64,000 nt of DNA from Pachyseris speciosa (taxonomy: Eukaryota > Cnidaria > Anthozoa > Scleractinia > Pachyseridae): the NCBI GenBank assembly GCA_016490735.1, contig JAEMWC010000394.1, positions 140,001 to 204,000 on the forward strand. The letters are read 5' to 3'. Each line of letters starts with the position of its first letter. Position 1 is the stretch's first letter. Positions 39,030 through 50,674 of the stretch are shown here, in pieces. Below the pieces are notes generated by a model that saw nothing but the letters and a program-made list of their open reading frames with translations, searched no databases and was not told the DNA's origin. Made by a program: the position numbers and the translations under genes.

Positions 39030-39190
39030 AATCTGCGGAAATTACCCCCTCGTTTAACAAAACACTAACATCTAAAAAGTTGACTTGCTCAGACGACCAG
39101 CTAAAAGTGAATTTAATAGTATTATGAAACGAGGATAAGGATAAATAATGATCCGGCTCTTCTATTTTGCAACGGTAGTCCTTGCTAAAC
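39024..39190 (-). pseudogene. Penelope copy 4, RT part on the far side of the Polinton
   Basis: The minus strand reads FHNTIKFTFSWSSEQVNFLD then NEGVISADLY, the conserved RT 'NFLDV' block of Penelope-like elements. The frame arrives at the insertion in the correct register to continue into KPTDKHQYLF at 18753. This shows the Polinton disrupted one Penelope gene. Homology fades upstream near 39190, so the element was already 5'-truncated. Confidence 0.85.
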
Positions 39191-39294
39191 TATTCCAGTT
39201 TTTTTTCCATATTTCATATAGCTCGTTTTGACTTTATTACTGTATATAGGTCTTAGCATAGAAGGCCATGCCCAGTGGAATGATAATAAACCTC

Positions 39295-39354
<60 letters not shown>

Positions 39355-39410
39355 GGAAATTTTACGAACTTTCAGTAAAATATAATGCGAGTACTCGGCC
39401 CACTTCAGTA
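39191..39410. repeat. SINE/MITE-like stretch with (TTA)n tail
   Basis: 'ccagtggaatgataataaac' leads into an (ATT)n tract at 39296-39354. Such tails are typical of SINEs or MITEs. No box A/B could be assigned. Confidence 0.45.
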
Positions 39411-39821
39411 GACCCCGTCCACACTAATGCGTTTTCGTTTGAAAACGCATACGTTTCGATGCGTTTAGGCTTTTCGTGCACACTAAAACGCTCAGCGCTT
39501 TGACCGAAACTGCATCGATTTCTCGGAAGTGGATCAAAATGAAAACGCATGCATACATATGCCCCACATATCGTTTTAGTGTGGGCAGCCGTAAACGTAT
39601 CGAAGTGGAAACGCCTACGTCATCCGCACAACGTGAGTTGTTCCCAGGCATGCGCATATCGTTTAACCTAAGTCACATCATGTCATTCAACGTTTTCGAT
39701 GGTTTTAATGTGGAAAGTTGAAAACACTGCTAAAACGGTATTGTGGAAGCGGATCGATCGATGCTTTCTCAATGAAACCGAAAACGAATACTTTTGAAAA
39801 TGCATTACTGTGGACGGGGCC
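39411..39821. mobile_element. MITE with GACCCCGTCCAC/GTGGACGGGGC termini
   Basis: The left end GACCCCGTCCACACTAATGC is inverted at the right as GCATTACTGTGGACGGGGCC. Internal inverted words (gaaaacgcat) are shared. Same family as 7791-8212 and 46966-47278. No transposase. Confidence 0.72.
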
Positions 39822-40019
39822 TTTATCTGGTTCATTTTAATTTCCTTCGAAGGATTTATTTGATTATCTTAACCATTTGGAGCATAAAAATGTTCGAAGA
39901 TTTGGTTAAATTGCAATTGTATTATTATATTAGCCTCTTCTAGCAATACCAAAAAAAAAACTTATTCTTTAATTTATTTTATACCACATTTTACAAACTA
40001 GACTAAACAAGACACAGAC
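39822..40019. other. Intron of copy A
   Basis: An AT-rich stretch before the EGF exon; nothing recognised. Confidence 0.5.
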
Positions 40020-40136
40020 CTTTGCAGATGTTACGTTGGTCAACAAACCCAAACGGGCAGTAGCAAATGAATGATCCAGCCACATCCTTGTATTCATAGT
40101 CAGGTTCGCAACTATGCAAGTGGCACTCATCAGTAT
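40020..40136 (-). CDS. EGF-like exon 2, gene copy A
   Basis: A minus-strand exon of 117 bases, phase 1 in and out, from a TTACAG acceptor to a GTCTGT donor. It encodes DTDECHLHSCEPDYEYKD and GSFICYCPFGFVDQRNICK. The calcium-binding-type start (D.DEC) is present, but the third of six cysteines is missing (PDYEY), so one disulphide of the EGF fold cannot form. It is part of the secreted PAN/EGF/discoidin protein, followed across the Penelope/Polinton insertions by discoidin exons. Confidence 0.75.
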
Positions 40137-40409
40137 CTGTAAGTATATATTTCGTAAACATCATATATTAAAGGGTATTTTAGATCTACTAAATAATATA
40201 TGAATACAAATGCTGTTTCAAAATAAGATATTAATTTTTTTTGTATGAGGAGGGGGCGGAGGAGGGGGGGGGTCTGTAGAGTTGACTCACAACTGACAAA
40301 TACACCGTAATCTCCCACACTCAAACAAACCACATCCCCCACTCCCTCCCCGCGGTTAATATCAACAAAGAAACAAAAAAGATTGACAGACACATTGCTA
40401 CTTTCTTAC

Positions 40410-40536
40410 CCTCACACTGGCCATGATCCCCTGCGGTTAAATAACCCTCGTGGCAGGCACATCTGTAGCCTTTATTGGTAAAACCGACTTGGCAACTACT
40501 AACATTGTTTGGACAAGGGTCACCGTGACAAACATT
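40410..40536 (-). CDS. EGF-like exon 1, gene copy A
   Basis: A minus-strand exon of 127 bases, phase 0 to 1, with acceptor TTTCAG and donor GTAAGA. It encodes NVCHGDPCPNNVSSCQVGF, then GYRCACHEGYLTAGDHGQC: all six EGF cysteines are in place. The phases chain correctly from the PAN exon (ends phase 0) and into the next EGF exon (starts phase 1), which supports a single gene model. Confidence 0.82.
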
Positions 40537-41204
40537 CTGAAAGGCAAGGAGTGTCCCGTTTAACGCTCGGCGGTATACGTTAAGCGTTTTCGTTAATTTG
40601 CAATATTTCGAAAAAAATTTACCTTTAACAGCGAGCGTCTTTTGTCGTCTAAAATATGATGCCAACATTATGGGATACAGAAGCAAATTGCGCTGCTGGG
40701 ACCAGTGACATCCTCCCACATGTCGCACTTTTTGTAGTTTTTGTTTTTGTTTTTTGTTTTTTTTTTTCACTTCATCAATATAATTTTCTTTTTTTTTCCT
40801 CCGAAAATTTGAAGTTGTACTCAGAAAAATACACTCTTCGGCAGTTTAGCATGTAAAGATTCTTTAATACATTATTGTTGCCACCAATATGGCTTGATAA
40901 ATTTACAATTTCAACTTTTCCATAACCACGCCTCACCATTCATGAGTCCAAGGGTTAAGGGCGTGTCGGCTAAAAAAAACCATTTGATTACCTATTTCTC
41001 GCATTTTCCGTTGAAGGGTTAAAGGAATAAATTATTCAGATAATTTACTCAGTACCTGACCAATTATCTACATGATAATTGAATTTAACTTGTACTAATA
41101 GCATTTCAACATGTACACATCCAACATGATGAAGATGAATTAGGGCTCTAAGTGAGGGGCCTTAGTTTTCCATAGTCTACATTAAAATCCACCACCACCA
41201 TCAC

Positions 41205-41235
<31 letters not shown>

Positions 41236-41565
41236 GCCGTCGTCATCGCATTGTCATCATCCTCAAAATCATTATCGTTAAACAAAATTAAGTGAAACAT
41301 GAACAATACAAAATCGTCGTCTTGTTTGACATGTTTTCATCGACATCAGTGACATTTTAAATTTAACCCTATGTCCTCTTCGTAAATGATATCAGAAATG
41401 CCAACGGCTGTGACAGTAATTTTAATAATAATAAAAAGATCTATATCGTCCAAAACATCAAAACTACATTCGCGGATTTACCTCAATAAGTACTTTTTAA
41501 TTGTAATAGGAAATCAACAACCATACAACATCAATAACGGAAATCATGCAGGAATCAAGGCATAC
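40537..41565. other. Intron of copy A with (CAT)n tract
   Basis: It contains a (CAT)n/(ATC)n microsatellite at about 41190-41236 and a T-rich tract at 40737-40800. No gene. Confidence 0.6.
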
Positions 41566-41831
41566 TTCAACAGAGTAGTGAGTATAATTTTTTCTTCCCT
41601 CCAGTGAAGAGTGTGATGGACTGTCGTCAGTGTGATTGTTTAAATCGCACGTGAATTGTCCATCAGTGCTAGGTCCCACATTGATTGACAGGCAGTAAGG
41701 CTCGAAGTAACACTTCACGCGACAGCTCCCTTCATTCGGCACTTGCTCAGTTCTTATCACATGCCCTGGAAGTGCTTTTTCGGGAATCGGTTCTTTGAAT
41801 ATCAACGTGCGCTCATATGATGTTGCAAGAA
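41566..41831 (-). CDS. PAN/apple domain exon, gene copy A
   Basis: A minus-strand exon of 266 bases, phase 1 to 0, acceptor TCCCAG, donor GTATGC. It encodes ATSYERTLIFKEPIPEKALP, then VPNEGSCRVKCYFEPYCLSI, TCDLNNHTDD and KNYTHYSVE. The four cysteines and the surrounding pattern fit a PAN/apple domain, which mediates protein or sugar binding in secreted proteins. The phase joins exactly to the signal-peptide exon at 45983-46052. Confidence 0.8.
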
Positions 41832-43235
41832 CTGGGAACGAATAACGACACAAATGCCTTATCAATTACAATATATTTGATACACGTTGTCAAGTAGACG
41901 CACGAACCTTGGAAAAACGAGAATTTAACTAGTGTAACATGCAATTTAACCGTCCTTATGCTACTGCCCTCTTTTATTGGCCCCCTTTCTATATCTGATG
42001 GCTTTAAGGATATTTACAATCAATGCTTCGACGGGAAATGATATATTTGGTAGATAAAGGGAATCCCTGGGTAGATTAGTGTTTCCAATTTTGCGTGGAA
42101 AATATTCCCGTTTATTTTAGACCATAACCTTATACTAAATTTATTTATTTTTATTTCATCAGCTGTTTGTTCTAACTTCTTTCCTAATGCACTCACAATT
42201 GTAAGAAGCATCTCGCACCAGTAAAGCTGGGGATGTGATATGTGGCACTGTCAACTTTCCTACCCACGAAACCCATGAAATTAAAGTGTTAAAATAGCTC
42301 CCAACCAAAAGACAAGGATCTAATTCAGATTAAACAGACACTTTCCCTACACCAGCCTCCGAATTAGTCTTAAATATTCCTAGCAACAAAATTCATTTAT
42401 GTAACAAATCGACGTCAGATTTATACCGTATGCACTCTACTCTCGATTTTTTTTATAACGTTGATTAAAATGCAAGGGGAATCGGTTTTATCTTTTGTTG
42501 AAGAAAACGCTCCTGACAAAGCTAAAGCGTAAGCCATCGCGATGAGCTTCAAATCTTGTAAAGTTGAAAATGTTTACTTAAATATGGCATCGATCAGTTA
42601 CAAATACTGTAAGCTACCAATCTTGACTACAAATGGGGACCGGTTTTATTGTTTTTAATTATTGATAACTAAAACAGAAAATCGTGTTTACTTTAGCAAC
42701 GAGTTACTGCTCTTCTCTCTTCTACTTACGTTTTACTTCCATTTCACAGACACGTTAAAGCAGTTCCTTGACAGTAATATCTTGTCTAATGTTAAATTGA
42801 AATTTGGAAGTATTTCGGACACCGTAATTTACTGGAAAAGAGCAAACAAGTTCTCGCGCAGCAACAAAATGTAACATTCCTCAAGCCTTGCGTTACTTGT
42901 GATGCCATTTTCATCGTCCGTACTCTTAAGGACTGTACCCATGCACCTAGCAGCGCACGAGAAGTGTGACAGTTAATACAAAATTAATTCTATTAAACAG
43001 TCACATCTTATGAATATACATAGCAGCAAAAGACCTTGGTATCGTTATGCAAAACACATGCAAGTATATATCTATTAGGACAAGAAGGGGAGACAAATTT
43101 TTTCAATGGCAAAAACTTATTCGCCAAGGTTTTAAAGTAAAGCTACTTCAGTTCAGCGAGTCTTGTCTCAAGACCGCTCATGTTTCACTTTAATGGAAAA
43201 TGTCATTGGCCCAGTCCTAGGTTATTTTTATCCCA
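41832..43235. other. Intron of copy A, no gene seen
   Basis: Mixed AT-rich sequence with only short chance ORFs. No repeat family is recognised. Confidence 0.5.
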
Positions 43236-44071
43236 CGCAGATATTGCCAAGTGACGCATTCTGATGAACATCAGACCTAACATTGGTAGAACTTATTTAT
43301 CATTATAGCTCGAGCTATCAGAGTTTCCTATTTCACTTTTTTACCGAAAGAGTAGCAGGTGACCACTTTGTATGGGCTGAATGATCGAAGGGCTTAACTT
43401 TTCAGTTTTCACCAGTTGCTGATATAGTAATACTACGTCTAAATCCAATGCTGTTCTTCTTATTGGTAGAAGAGTGAACTTTATGGATTGGTATAATATA
43501 TGAATGACCAAAATAACTAAGATACCAGCAACAATTTGAGATATTTTGCGTGACTTGTGATGTGATTTTGCTTTTGTCTGAACTCAAAATAGACAATAGC
43601 AATGGACAAATCAGTGCGAAAGAAATTTGACAGTTATGAAATTCTAAATCTCTACGTTTATTGAATGTACATACCAGCAAAAACCCTGGTACCATGCATT
43701 AAACAAAGGCCGCTTATGCTCCCACTATATTTAAGCTAAGTATTTACTTAGCAGTATGCTAAACAGTTGACCGTTACTAGACACTTCTTGCGAAACACTT
43801 TAATAACGAGAATTCACAGTGAGTGTATATTTAAGACAATTACAAAAGTTTACATAGCTTATTGTCCCTCTCAGATTCGGTGAAGCTGATCTAAAGCCTA
43901 CGACTCCAATACAGGAAAAAGCACATAACGCCGACCTAATCTATTCCGTGTACATAATATCGGGACTACTGGATGTCAATGATGCAACTTACACCTTATT
44001 CTGCTTTTGTTAGCAGTCCGCCACATACCACAAAAAGCACTTGTGAACTAAAACGGACAATCTTTGTTAGT
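43236..44071. other. Duplicated intron sequence of copy A
   Basis: It aligns with 30-330 (about 43240-43510) and with 6133-6510 (about 43707-44070) of copy B. This shows that the first intron was part of the duplication unit. In copy B, the Penelope cluster separates these two blocks. Confidence 0.65.
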
Positions 44072-44075
44072 TTAA

Positions 44076-45581
44076 GGTGCTATGGTCCCCTAGAAAATGT
44101 ATGGAAATTATAGCTTTTCTACTAAAAGTGAGTTGGGGGTGGGGGTATTAAATCCCTTATTTCTCCAAAGATTTTGATGGAGGACTGGGTATTGTTATGC
44201 ATGTATCTTGTCACGTGACAGCTGATCACGTGGCTATACTCGGCTCATTTGAACTCACTCTCTGGTCGGCCGAATCATTTACAGAATTTATCTTGGAATG
44301 TGTCAAAATTGCCCTTAATTACTGTGTTTTGGGTCATTTCCTGGTGCCGGAGCTCATCATCAAGGGCTGAGAAGGCTTAAACCTTGCCAATTTCAAAGAA
44401 CCGCTTATTGGCACTGCGAACACAACAAACGTTGTTCGAATGCTCGCTTGAATCTGCTGACAGTTTTTTGTTCGTTGACAAGGGGCCTAAAAGCACCTGC
44501 CTCCAATCTTCACTGGCGGATGTTTCATTGAATGCTGAATGTGCCCGAACAACTTTTGGTGCAGGATTGAAGCCTGGTCTGAGACTTAAAAGAAAATGGT
44601 AAATTGTTTCGGAAGAGCTTTTCCCGCTCAAAGATATGTGGACTCTCCCAGGATGCAACGGGGGTAGATTCTTGTTGTTAGGCTGCTTGGTTGAGGTTCC
44701 TGATAAAAAGGGAGTCAGAGAGCTATTGTTGTCCTTTTTTCCTCAAACTTCCTCTTTAATTTGGAATCAGAAGAGCTGTTTTGTAATGTTTACTCTCTGA
44801 ATAAAGGATTCAGTCGTAAAAAAGATTTGTTCACACTGCTCGTTTGCGAGGTAAGATTATCATTTAATGTATGCACTAGTTTTGAGCTGATATGTTGTTG
44901 ACATCCCATCTGTACGCTATTACTTTGCTGGAGAAGTGCACTGTCATGTGTGTTTGATTTTATTCCCTTTTTTCCATGTGTAACAAACTCTTTTGCTGTG
45001 ATATTGCTGGAAAAGATGGCAAAACCTGACCAGATTTTCGTGACCCTATGCAGGTTTGAAATTTGAAACTGGCATGGAATTTGTAGATGGCAACAATTAT
45101 TTACTTTTCATGATTTTACTCTTATCAATTTTTTAGGGACCAAATTAGAGGTACACAAACCTTCTATGCAATGAACTAAAATAAAGCCAATGTGTTGAAT
45201 TGTTCTTTCATAACATTTGAAAAATTTATGGTAGGTATAGGCAGAAAACACCCATTTTTGGCAAAGTGAAACTTTGAAGATTTTTCTCTCTGCAAATAAC
45301 AAGAGTCAGTCCACAAGTTTAGGCTCATATCATAGATCTATACAAAGATAATTGGTAAAAAAATTGTTTCTTGCCTCACTAACTAAGTATTTTTGCTCAT
45401 TTCTTGTTAACGAGGAAGCACTATTAAAGACGTCTGACAAAATCTTGTTCTGTTACCATGGCAACAAGAGACTCAAACATTATTGTGTTTGTCATCATTC
45501 ATAACAACGAGTTGCGTGATGGTGGTTTCTCCTGCATGAGCTTGATTTTGGAGAAAAAAGTAGTCTAGGGTACATAGCACC
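44076..45581. mobile_element. TTAA-flanked non-autonomous DNA transposon (1,506 bp)
   Basis: It starts GGTGCTATGG and ends ACATAGCACC, and is flanked by TTAA at 44072-44075 and 45582-45585. It is absent from the equivalent site in copy B (about 6509), which keeps a single TTAA. TTAA duplication fits piggyBac or Kolobok families. Internal frames (for example 44377-44658) do not resemble a transposase. Confidence 0.85.
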
Positions 45582-45594
45582 TTAATTCGGATTA

Positions 45595-45845
45595 CAACAT
45601 GATAGTAATGCATGAAACCCCAAATGGAAACTCGAAAAAAATCCGAGTTCCAGATGGGATTTGAACCCACGACCCTCCGCGATCTAGACGGACGCTCTAA
45701 CCACTGAACTACTGGAGACTCTATGGCGAGCAAGGGTGAAATGAGCGTCCGTCTAGATCGCAGAGGGTCGTGGGTTCAAATCCCATGTGAAACTCGGATT
45801 TTTTTCGAGTTTCCATTTGGAGTTTCATGCATTTCTATCATGTTG
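45595..45845. mobile_element. Fold-back of a tRNA-derived SINE (103-bp arms)
   Basis: 45595-45697 is nearly the reverse complement of 45743-45845. The arms carry a tRNA-like box B (GGGTTCAAATCCCA) and an anticodon loop with AGA. The minus-oriented box A (TAGTTCAGTGGTTAGAGCG) lies across the loop. The tail (ACTCGGATTTTTTTCGAGT) is shared. It is absent from copy B, so the insertion is younger than the gene duplication. Confidence 0.8.
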
Positions 45846-45982
45846 TATTTCTTATTTCACTCAGTTTGAATTCGGATTACATTACGTATAAAGTGTTGCT
45901 TTTAATATATTTTGCCTTAAGCTTATGACCTAGTAACAAACTAGGTAAAATCAGATTAACGTATAAAGTTGATGAAACTCAC
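45846..45982. other. Intron 1 end of copy A
   Basis: It aligns with 6510-6626 of copy B up to the signal-peptide exon. No features of its own. Confidence 0.6.
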
Positions 45983-46052
45983 CCGCATACAGTACTGAGC
46001 TCATTCCAAACGAAATCCACGCAAGGAAAACGAAGCCCTTAATAGAAACCAT
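45983..46052 (-). CDS. Signal-peptide exon, gene copy A
   Basis: The minus-strand ATG at 46052 opens a 70-base first coding exon with a classic signal peptide (MVSIKGFVFLAWISFGMSS, then VLYA). It ends in phase 1 at donor GTGAGT (45977-45982). The next coding exon with a matching phase is the PAN exon (41831). The full model is signal, PAN, EGF, EGF, discoidin, fibrinogen-like: a secreted protein. The promoter side (46053 upward) is conserved with copy B. Confidence 0.78.
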
Positions 46053-46965
46053 GCCCTTAGTTCCACATAAGTTCCTCGAGTCTTCCTGTTGTTGTGAACG
46101 GTCTTTTCAAATTGAATGGCTAATTTAAACGCGTGAGTCATTAATTATCCTGTCTTCCTATGCAGCGCTAAATTATTAATAACATGCAGGGAAAAATTAC
46201 TGAATGCTGATTGGCCCAAGAAGAGGGTAAATTCGTTTTCTTAATGTTGCTTCTAAAAGGGGGAAAAATACTCACTCCCGATTTGGTGCTCTGCAGGCTT
46301 GCATGCCTGTTTCAAAAGCAATATGATCCAACACGCTTACGTCAAGGCCTTCCATTTTACCACCGCATCTTGCAGCTCAATAAGAAAAAGAACATGCATG
46401 TAGAGCCATTAATAAGAGTGAGAAATACTTGAGATTTAGTGGAACAAGTTCACTCACAAGGCCAAAAATCATTCTTTGGACAAACCGATTACCATTTTAC
46501 GTGTGTTTTTGGTTCTTTTGTTGTTGTTGTTGTTTGAGAGATAGAAACCCCTACAGCGCAGGTGAATCAAATAACCTGAAGCGTAAAATTTGGTTTATCG
46601 TTGTTTCCTGTGTTCTGATATCAAACACTTATTGTATCCCAACTGAATGTAAATAACAATCAGCGATACTCGTTTGGACGTAAAGAAGTAGTTGAATTGT
46701 CAGTTTGTTTTGCTTGCAAACGAACGCGTTAAGTAATTTTTTCACGCTTGGCTGCATGTTTTTCAACTTGCCTCGACAATGTTGAGAAAATTTTGTTTTT
46801 AATGTGTTATAAACACGCGGCAATCGCAATGTGTCCACGCAAAAAAAAAAAAAAGAATTGATATGACTTGTGTCAGTGAGTCAGCTTCTGAGAACACATG
46901 AGATAATAATGCTAAACTTCACTCAGCCCCATGCAAAATCCTGTTTCCTAGCTTATTCAATTTTA
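46053..46965. other. 5' flank of copy A
   Basis: It aligns with 6697-7790 of copy B. It includes TTG-rich stretches and no ORF. A shared promoter region is inferred; no core element is obvious. Confidence 0.55.
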
Positions 46966-47278
46966 GGCCCCGTTCACACGTATCCGGATTGTCATATATA
47001 TATATTTTTATCTTTCCGTTTCAAAAAGGAATAAGATAAAATAAATAAATAAATACATGCATGCCCATATCTAGCGTATTCGAATCGTTTTCACCCGTAC
47101 ACACTTACACGCTAATTACGATGCAAATACGGTAGCTTATCTTACAGAGAATTCGCAGATCGAGAGAGACTGGACTCAATCTATGACATCATCGTCCTCG
47201 AAAACCTCGGTTTTTGTCCGTCGACAAGAATACAATAAACCTCCCCGATCCGTTTTCGGATACGTGTGGACGGAGCCT
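46966..47278. mobile_element. MITE with GGCCCCGT termini, copy A
   Basis: It starts GGCCCCGTTCACACGTATCC and ends GATACGTGTGGACGGAGCC. It is orthologous in position to 7791-8212, so it was already present before the gene duplication. Confidence 0.7.
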
Positions 47279-47309
47279 TAGAATCTGCAAGGTCAGCCGG
47301 TAGCTCCAT

Positions 47310-47490
47310 TGATAATAAATGTCCATGATGTTGGTCATTTACTCTATACTAAAGAAGAATGATTAAATTAATTAATCAAATGTGTTTACAAGAATTGTTC
47401 AGGATTGCCTTCTTGGGCCCAGTTGCTCAAAGCATGGTTAGCGCTAACCCGCGGGTGAAATACCATGACAACCTATAGGTTTGAAGTATT
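47310..47490 (+). mobile_element. MITE copy (GGGCCCAGTTGCTCAAAGC family)
   Basis: Sequence from 'aataaatgtccatgatgttg' to 'aacctataggtttgaagt', with the palindromic core GGTTAGCGCTAACC. An inverted copy lies at 51945-52165. Boundaries are approximate. Confidence 0.6.
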
Positions 47491-49528
47491 CACTTTGCTT
47501 TACGTCTACCTGAGGCTTTTTATCACATCTTCATTGTTTGTAAATAGTAAGCGAGAAAGTTGTTCCGTAAGTTCCGTTCTTTTACTTGGCGGGTTTTTTG
47601 ATTTTGTATTCCGGGGTGAAAACGTAAGTCTTGTTTTTTTGTTTTTTTTTGTTTTTTTTGTTTTGTTTTGTTTAGTTTAGTTTAGTTTAGTTTAGTTTAG
47701 TTTTTGTTTTTTTTTTTTTTTTTTTTTTGTTTTAGGCTCTTGCTGATACAATTTTCCTTAAAATGAAAGCGACAAGCTTCATTCATCAGAGTACCGTGAA
47801 ACAGTGGCCACCACATCGAATCATTGCCCGGTAACCTATCGGTTTGGTACCATTTCTATCTTCCACAGACTTAAAGGAAAAATCTTAAGGCAAAAACAGA
47901 TGTCACGTGACCAAATATTTGACACCTTTAGGAAACATAAATGGCATCCCTTGACTGAAATATTGGTTTGGATGGTGTTTCATTAATAACATCAGTTGCT
48001 TCGCCCTCTGCGTCAGTTCCTTAGCTTAGGGTTAGGTTTGGCTTGGGGTTGATTTTTGGGCCTCCACAAGTCACGTGACATACATTCTCACCACACCGCA
48101 ACACCCTCGAGAAACTGGCCACAGGGTGTTGAAACTAGATGAAGGTCGTCAAGGCTTTTAAACCCCCCCCCCCTCCCCCTTCCACCCTCCCATCTAACTT
48201 TTCTAACTGTTCTTTACTTAGTTTTCGCTAAACCTTCTAGTGTTACTACTAGCACGGATTCTTACTAGTTTAGATAGTTTGCAACATCAAAATGCCAAAA
48301 TAGTGGCAAAGGGTAATTTTGATTAAGAATGGGAACTCCCCACTGCTTATTATCTTGACTTCATGTTGAAGAAAAAAAAAACGCTGCAAGAATTACAGGA
48401 TACTGGTCAAAGAAGCATCCTTGCTCGGTGTTCAGCTACGCTAACTAACAAAGTAACCATGTACCATGGACGAAAATCCTGGTGGTATGAGAAGGGAAAC
48501 AAAAGTGGCGATCTAATTGGCGTAATATAGAAAGCAAAGGACATAAAAGCAGAGACTTAGTACTATATTTCGGCAAGCCAAACCAGCCGAAACCTGATAG
48601 GGTGCAATGTGAATTTATATTGGAAGGGGTGTTTCACAATAGCTAGTCAAGCCCAGCCTCCTAGCAGCCTCCGAGGTTAGTTGCCAAGATGAGCAATTAG
48701 TGAATAAATTGTAGGAAGCCAATAATACAATTCGGCTCGGCCTTAGTCATGCATGTTCGGGTAGCACAGGGAAAGGAAAGCATCGAGAGGTCAGGGATAT
48801 TTTATTTTCTCATTCCTTCCTTCCATTCCTCCTTCTCTCCAACTCTCCCTCCGTCCCTCCCTCCCTCCCACCCTTCCTCCCTTCCCTTCAGTCCTAGTCC
48901 GTCTTTCTTTTTTTCCTTCCGCCGTCCTTCCGTCAGTCCTGCCTTCCTTTCTTCCTTGAACGCTTTCTATCATTTCTGCTGTTTTCTTTGTTTCTTGTCT
49001 CTTTGTTGTCATCCTTTTCAATAACATTAGAGCAATGGAGGACTAAGTGTTGGCCAGCTTGTTGCAACGATTTCGAGCGACATTTCTTTATTCCAATTCT
49101 CCCCAATATTCTTCTTTCTTGGATAGATCCAAACGAGTAAGCAACTGTATTTATTCACATGCTCTTAGTCAGATGTGTCTTTTTAAGGTCCGTAATGCGT
49201 TGACTTTAAGAATCCTCCGATGTTTGTCATTGATGCACTCAAAGAGGCAGCCTTTCAGACTTAAAAAAAAGCAAATAAGGGAAAATTTTCACAAACCTTG
49301 CTACGCAGTAATTTTTAGACAGTTATTTTAACTCCAAAAATAGAGTTACAATTTTAGATTCAAAACAAGAAATTCTGCGAGAATTAGAAGCGGCCTTTTT
49401 GACCACCCGAGCCGGATTAAATTCAACTTGATCGTAATTCAATTTTTGTCACCTTTCAGTTGGCATGACAGTCAATTCCTCACTCCGAATGCTAGACAAT
49501 TTAAAATTCGATTAAGTGTATAAAGAAG
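47491..49528. other. Spacer with low-complexity tracts
   Basis: (TTTAG)n lies at about 47666-47702, followed by poly-T. A C-run lies at 48164-48180, and a CT-rich (CCTTCC)n tract at 48826-48960. ORFs here are low-complexity artefacts. No gene is supported. Confidence 0.6.
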
Positions 49529-49612
49529 GTTTTGGTGGCCTAGTGGCTTAGTGCGCCCTTTTCGTACTCTAATGACGGCTTAGGGTCGGTGGTTCAAGCC
49601 TCACCAGAGGGA
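49529..49612 (+). mobile_element. tRNA-like SINE head 1
   Basis: Box A-like GTGGCCTAGTGGCTTAGTGC and box B-like GTGGTTCAAGCCTCAC, about 50 bases apart, followed by a T-run terminator. The cloverleaf is imperfect, so a SINE relic is more likely than a working tRNA. Confidence 0.5.
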
Positions 49613-50392
49613 AGTTTTTTTTCTTTGATCTCCTTTTTTTTCTATTCCTTTTCACTTGTTTTTTCTTTTTTCTTTTGTCAACGCTTAAGCTGTAAACCTA
49701 TTTTGCAATTTAACACGGAAAAGTACTCAACCGATTCTATGGATATTCGGTACGCGAGAAACCAAGGCCAGCAGAAGCTTGACAAAACACTGGCACTTCG
49801 ATTTGTTTGACAATTTCAAAGAAAGCGAACAATTTGGTATAAATCTGAGTTTTCGATCCGTTGACCAGTTTCTCGACGATAACCGATATCTCAATACTAC
49901 TAAGGTATGTTCAAACAACGCCACGCAAAAGAGCTGTATTTCACTTCCGGTATTGCACCATCACTAGTACTTCTGGTAATGCACCATCACTAACTCGGTC
50001 AATATTTGTTTATCTTCAAAACCGGGTCAAAAGGAACGCTCAAATAAATTCATTTCCTATAATTCTGACAAAACATTTCTTTTTGAAAGAATTTCGCCAT
50101 TTCCGTCTCTGACCCCTCTATTTTATGGCCACCAAAATCTACAAGTTCAGTTTAAAAACATTTACGGTCTTCTGAATAGCTTTAGTTAAGTCATCGGTGT
50201 TGTGAAATACTGCTCAAAATAAACGCTTTCAAATAAATTCCTTTCCTACTGGATGTACATTGGAGAAATTCAATTCTGACAAAAACATTTCTTTCTTCTG
50301 TAACCCTTGGGCATTGAAAGGCTTTTAAAGAGACGATGCGTGACCGACCTAATGACTTTATTTACTAGAAAATTCACTAGTATCTGCTAGAG
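49613..50392. other. Spacer, no gene seen
   Basis: Only short ORFs. Part (50040-50060 and 50225-50290) shows a degenerate tandem duplication ('aaataaattc.tttcct'). Confidence 0.45.
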
Positions 50393-50468
50393 ATGTCTCA
50401 TTAGCGCAATCGGATAGGGAACCGAGGATGGACTATGAAGGTCGCGAGTTCAAGTCCGGGCACTGCTA
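50393..50468 (+). mobile_element. tRNA-like SINE head 2
   Basis: Box A-like TCATTAGCGCAATCGGATAG and box B-like CGCGAGTTCAAGTCCGGGCA. The arms do not form a full cloverleaf, and T-runs follow. Probably a tRNA-derived SINE remnant. Confidence 0.5.
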
Positions 50469-50559
50469 GTTTCTTTATTTATGTCATTGTTTCTTCCTCC
50501 GGCCGAGAGGGGCACGGGCCTCTCGACGGACACCACGACAAAAAAAACTACAAAAAAAA

Positions 50560-50648
50560 AAGGGTATTACTAGAAGCGGCTCGTCGCTAAGCGACGGCCG
50601 CTTAAAAAAAAGGATATTACTAGAAGTGGCTCGTCGCTAAGCGACGGT
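50560..50648. repeat. Tandem pair with GTCGCTAAGCGAC palindrome
   Basis: Two copies of 'ttactagaag.ggctcgtcgc' / 'taagcgacgg', about 62 bases apart, each containing the palindrome GTCGCTAAGCGAC. Confidence 0.75.
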
Positions 50649-50674
50649 TGGTTCATAATTCCTTTTTTTAAAGT

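Noticed and set aside
48791..49027. ORFs on both strands in the CT-rich tract
   Set aside because: They are translations of a (CCTTCC)n repeat.
49529..50468. Two functional tRNA genes
   Set aside because: Box A and B words are present, but acceptor and anticodon arms do not close properly; better read as SINE heads.
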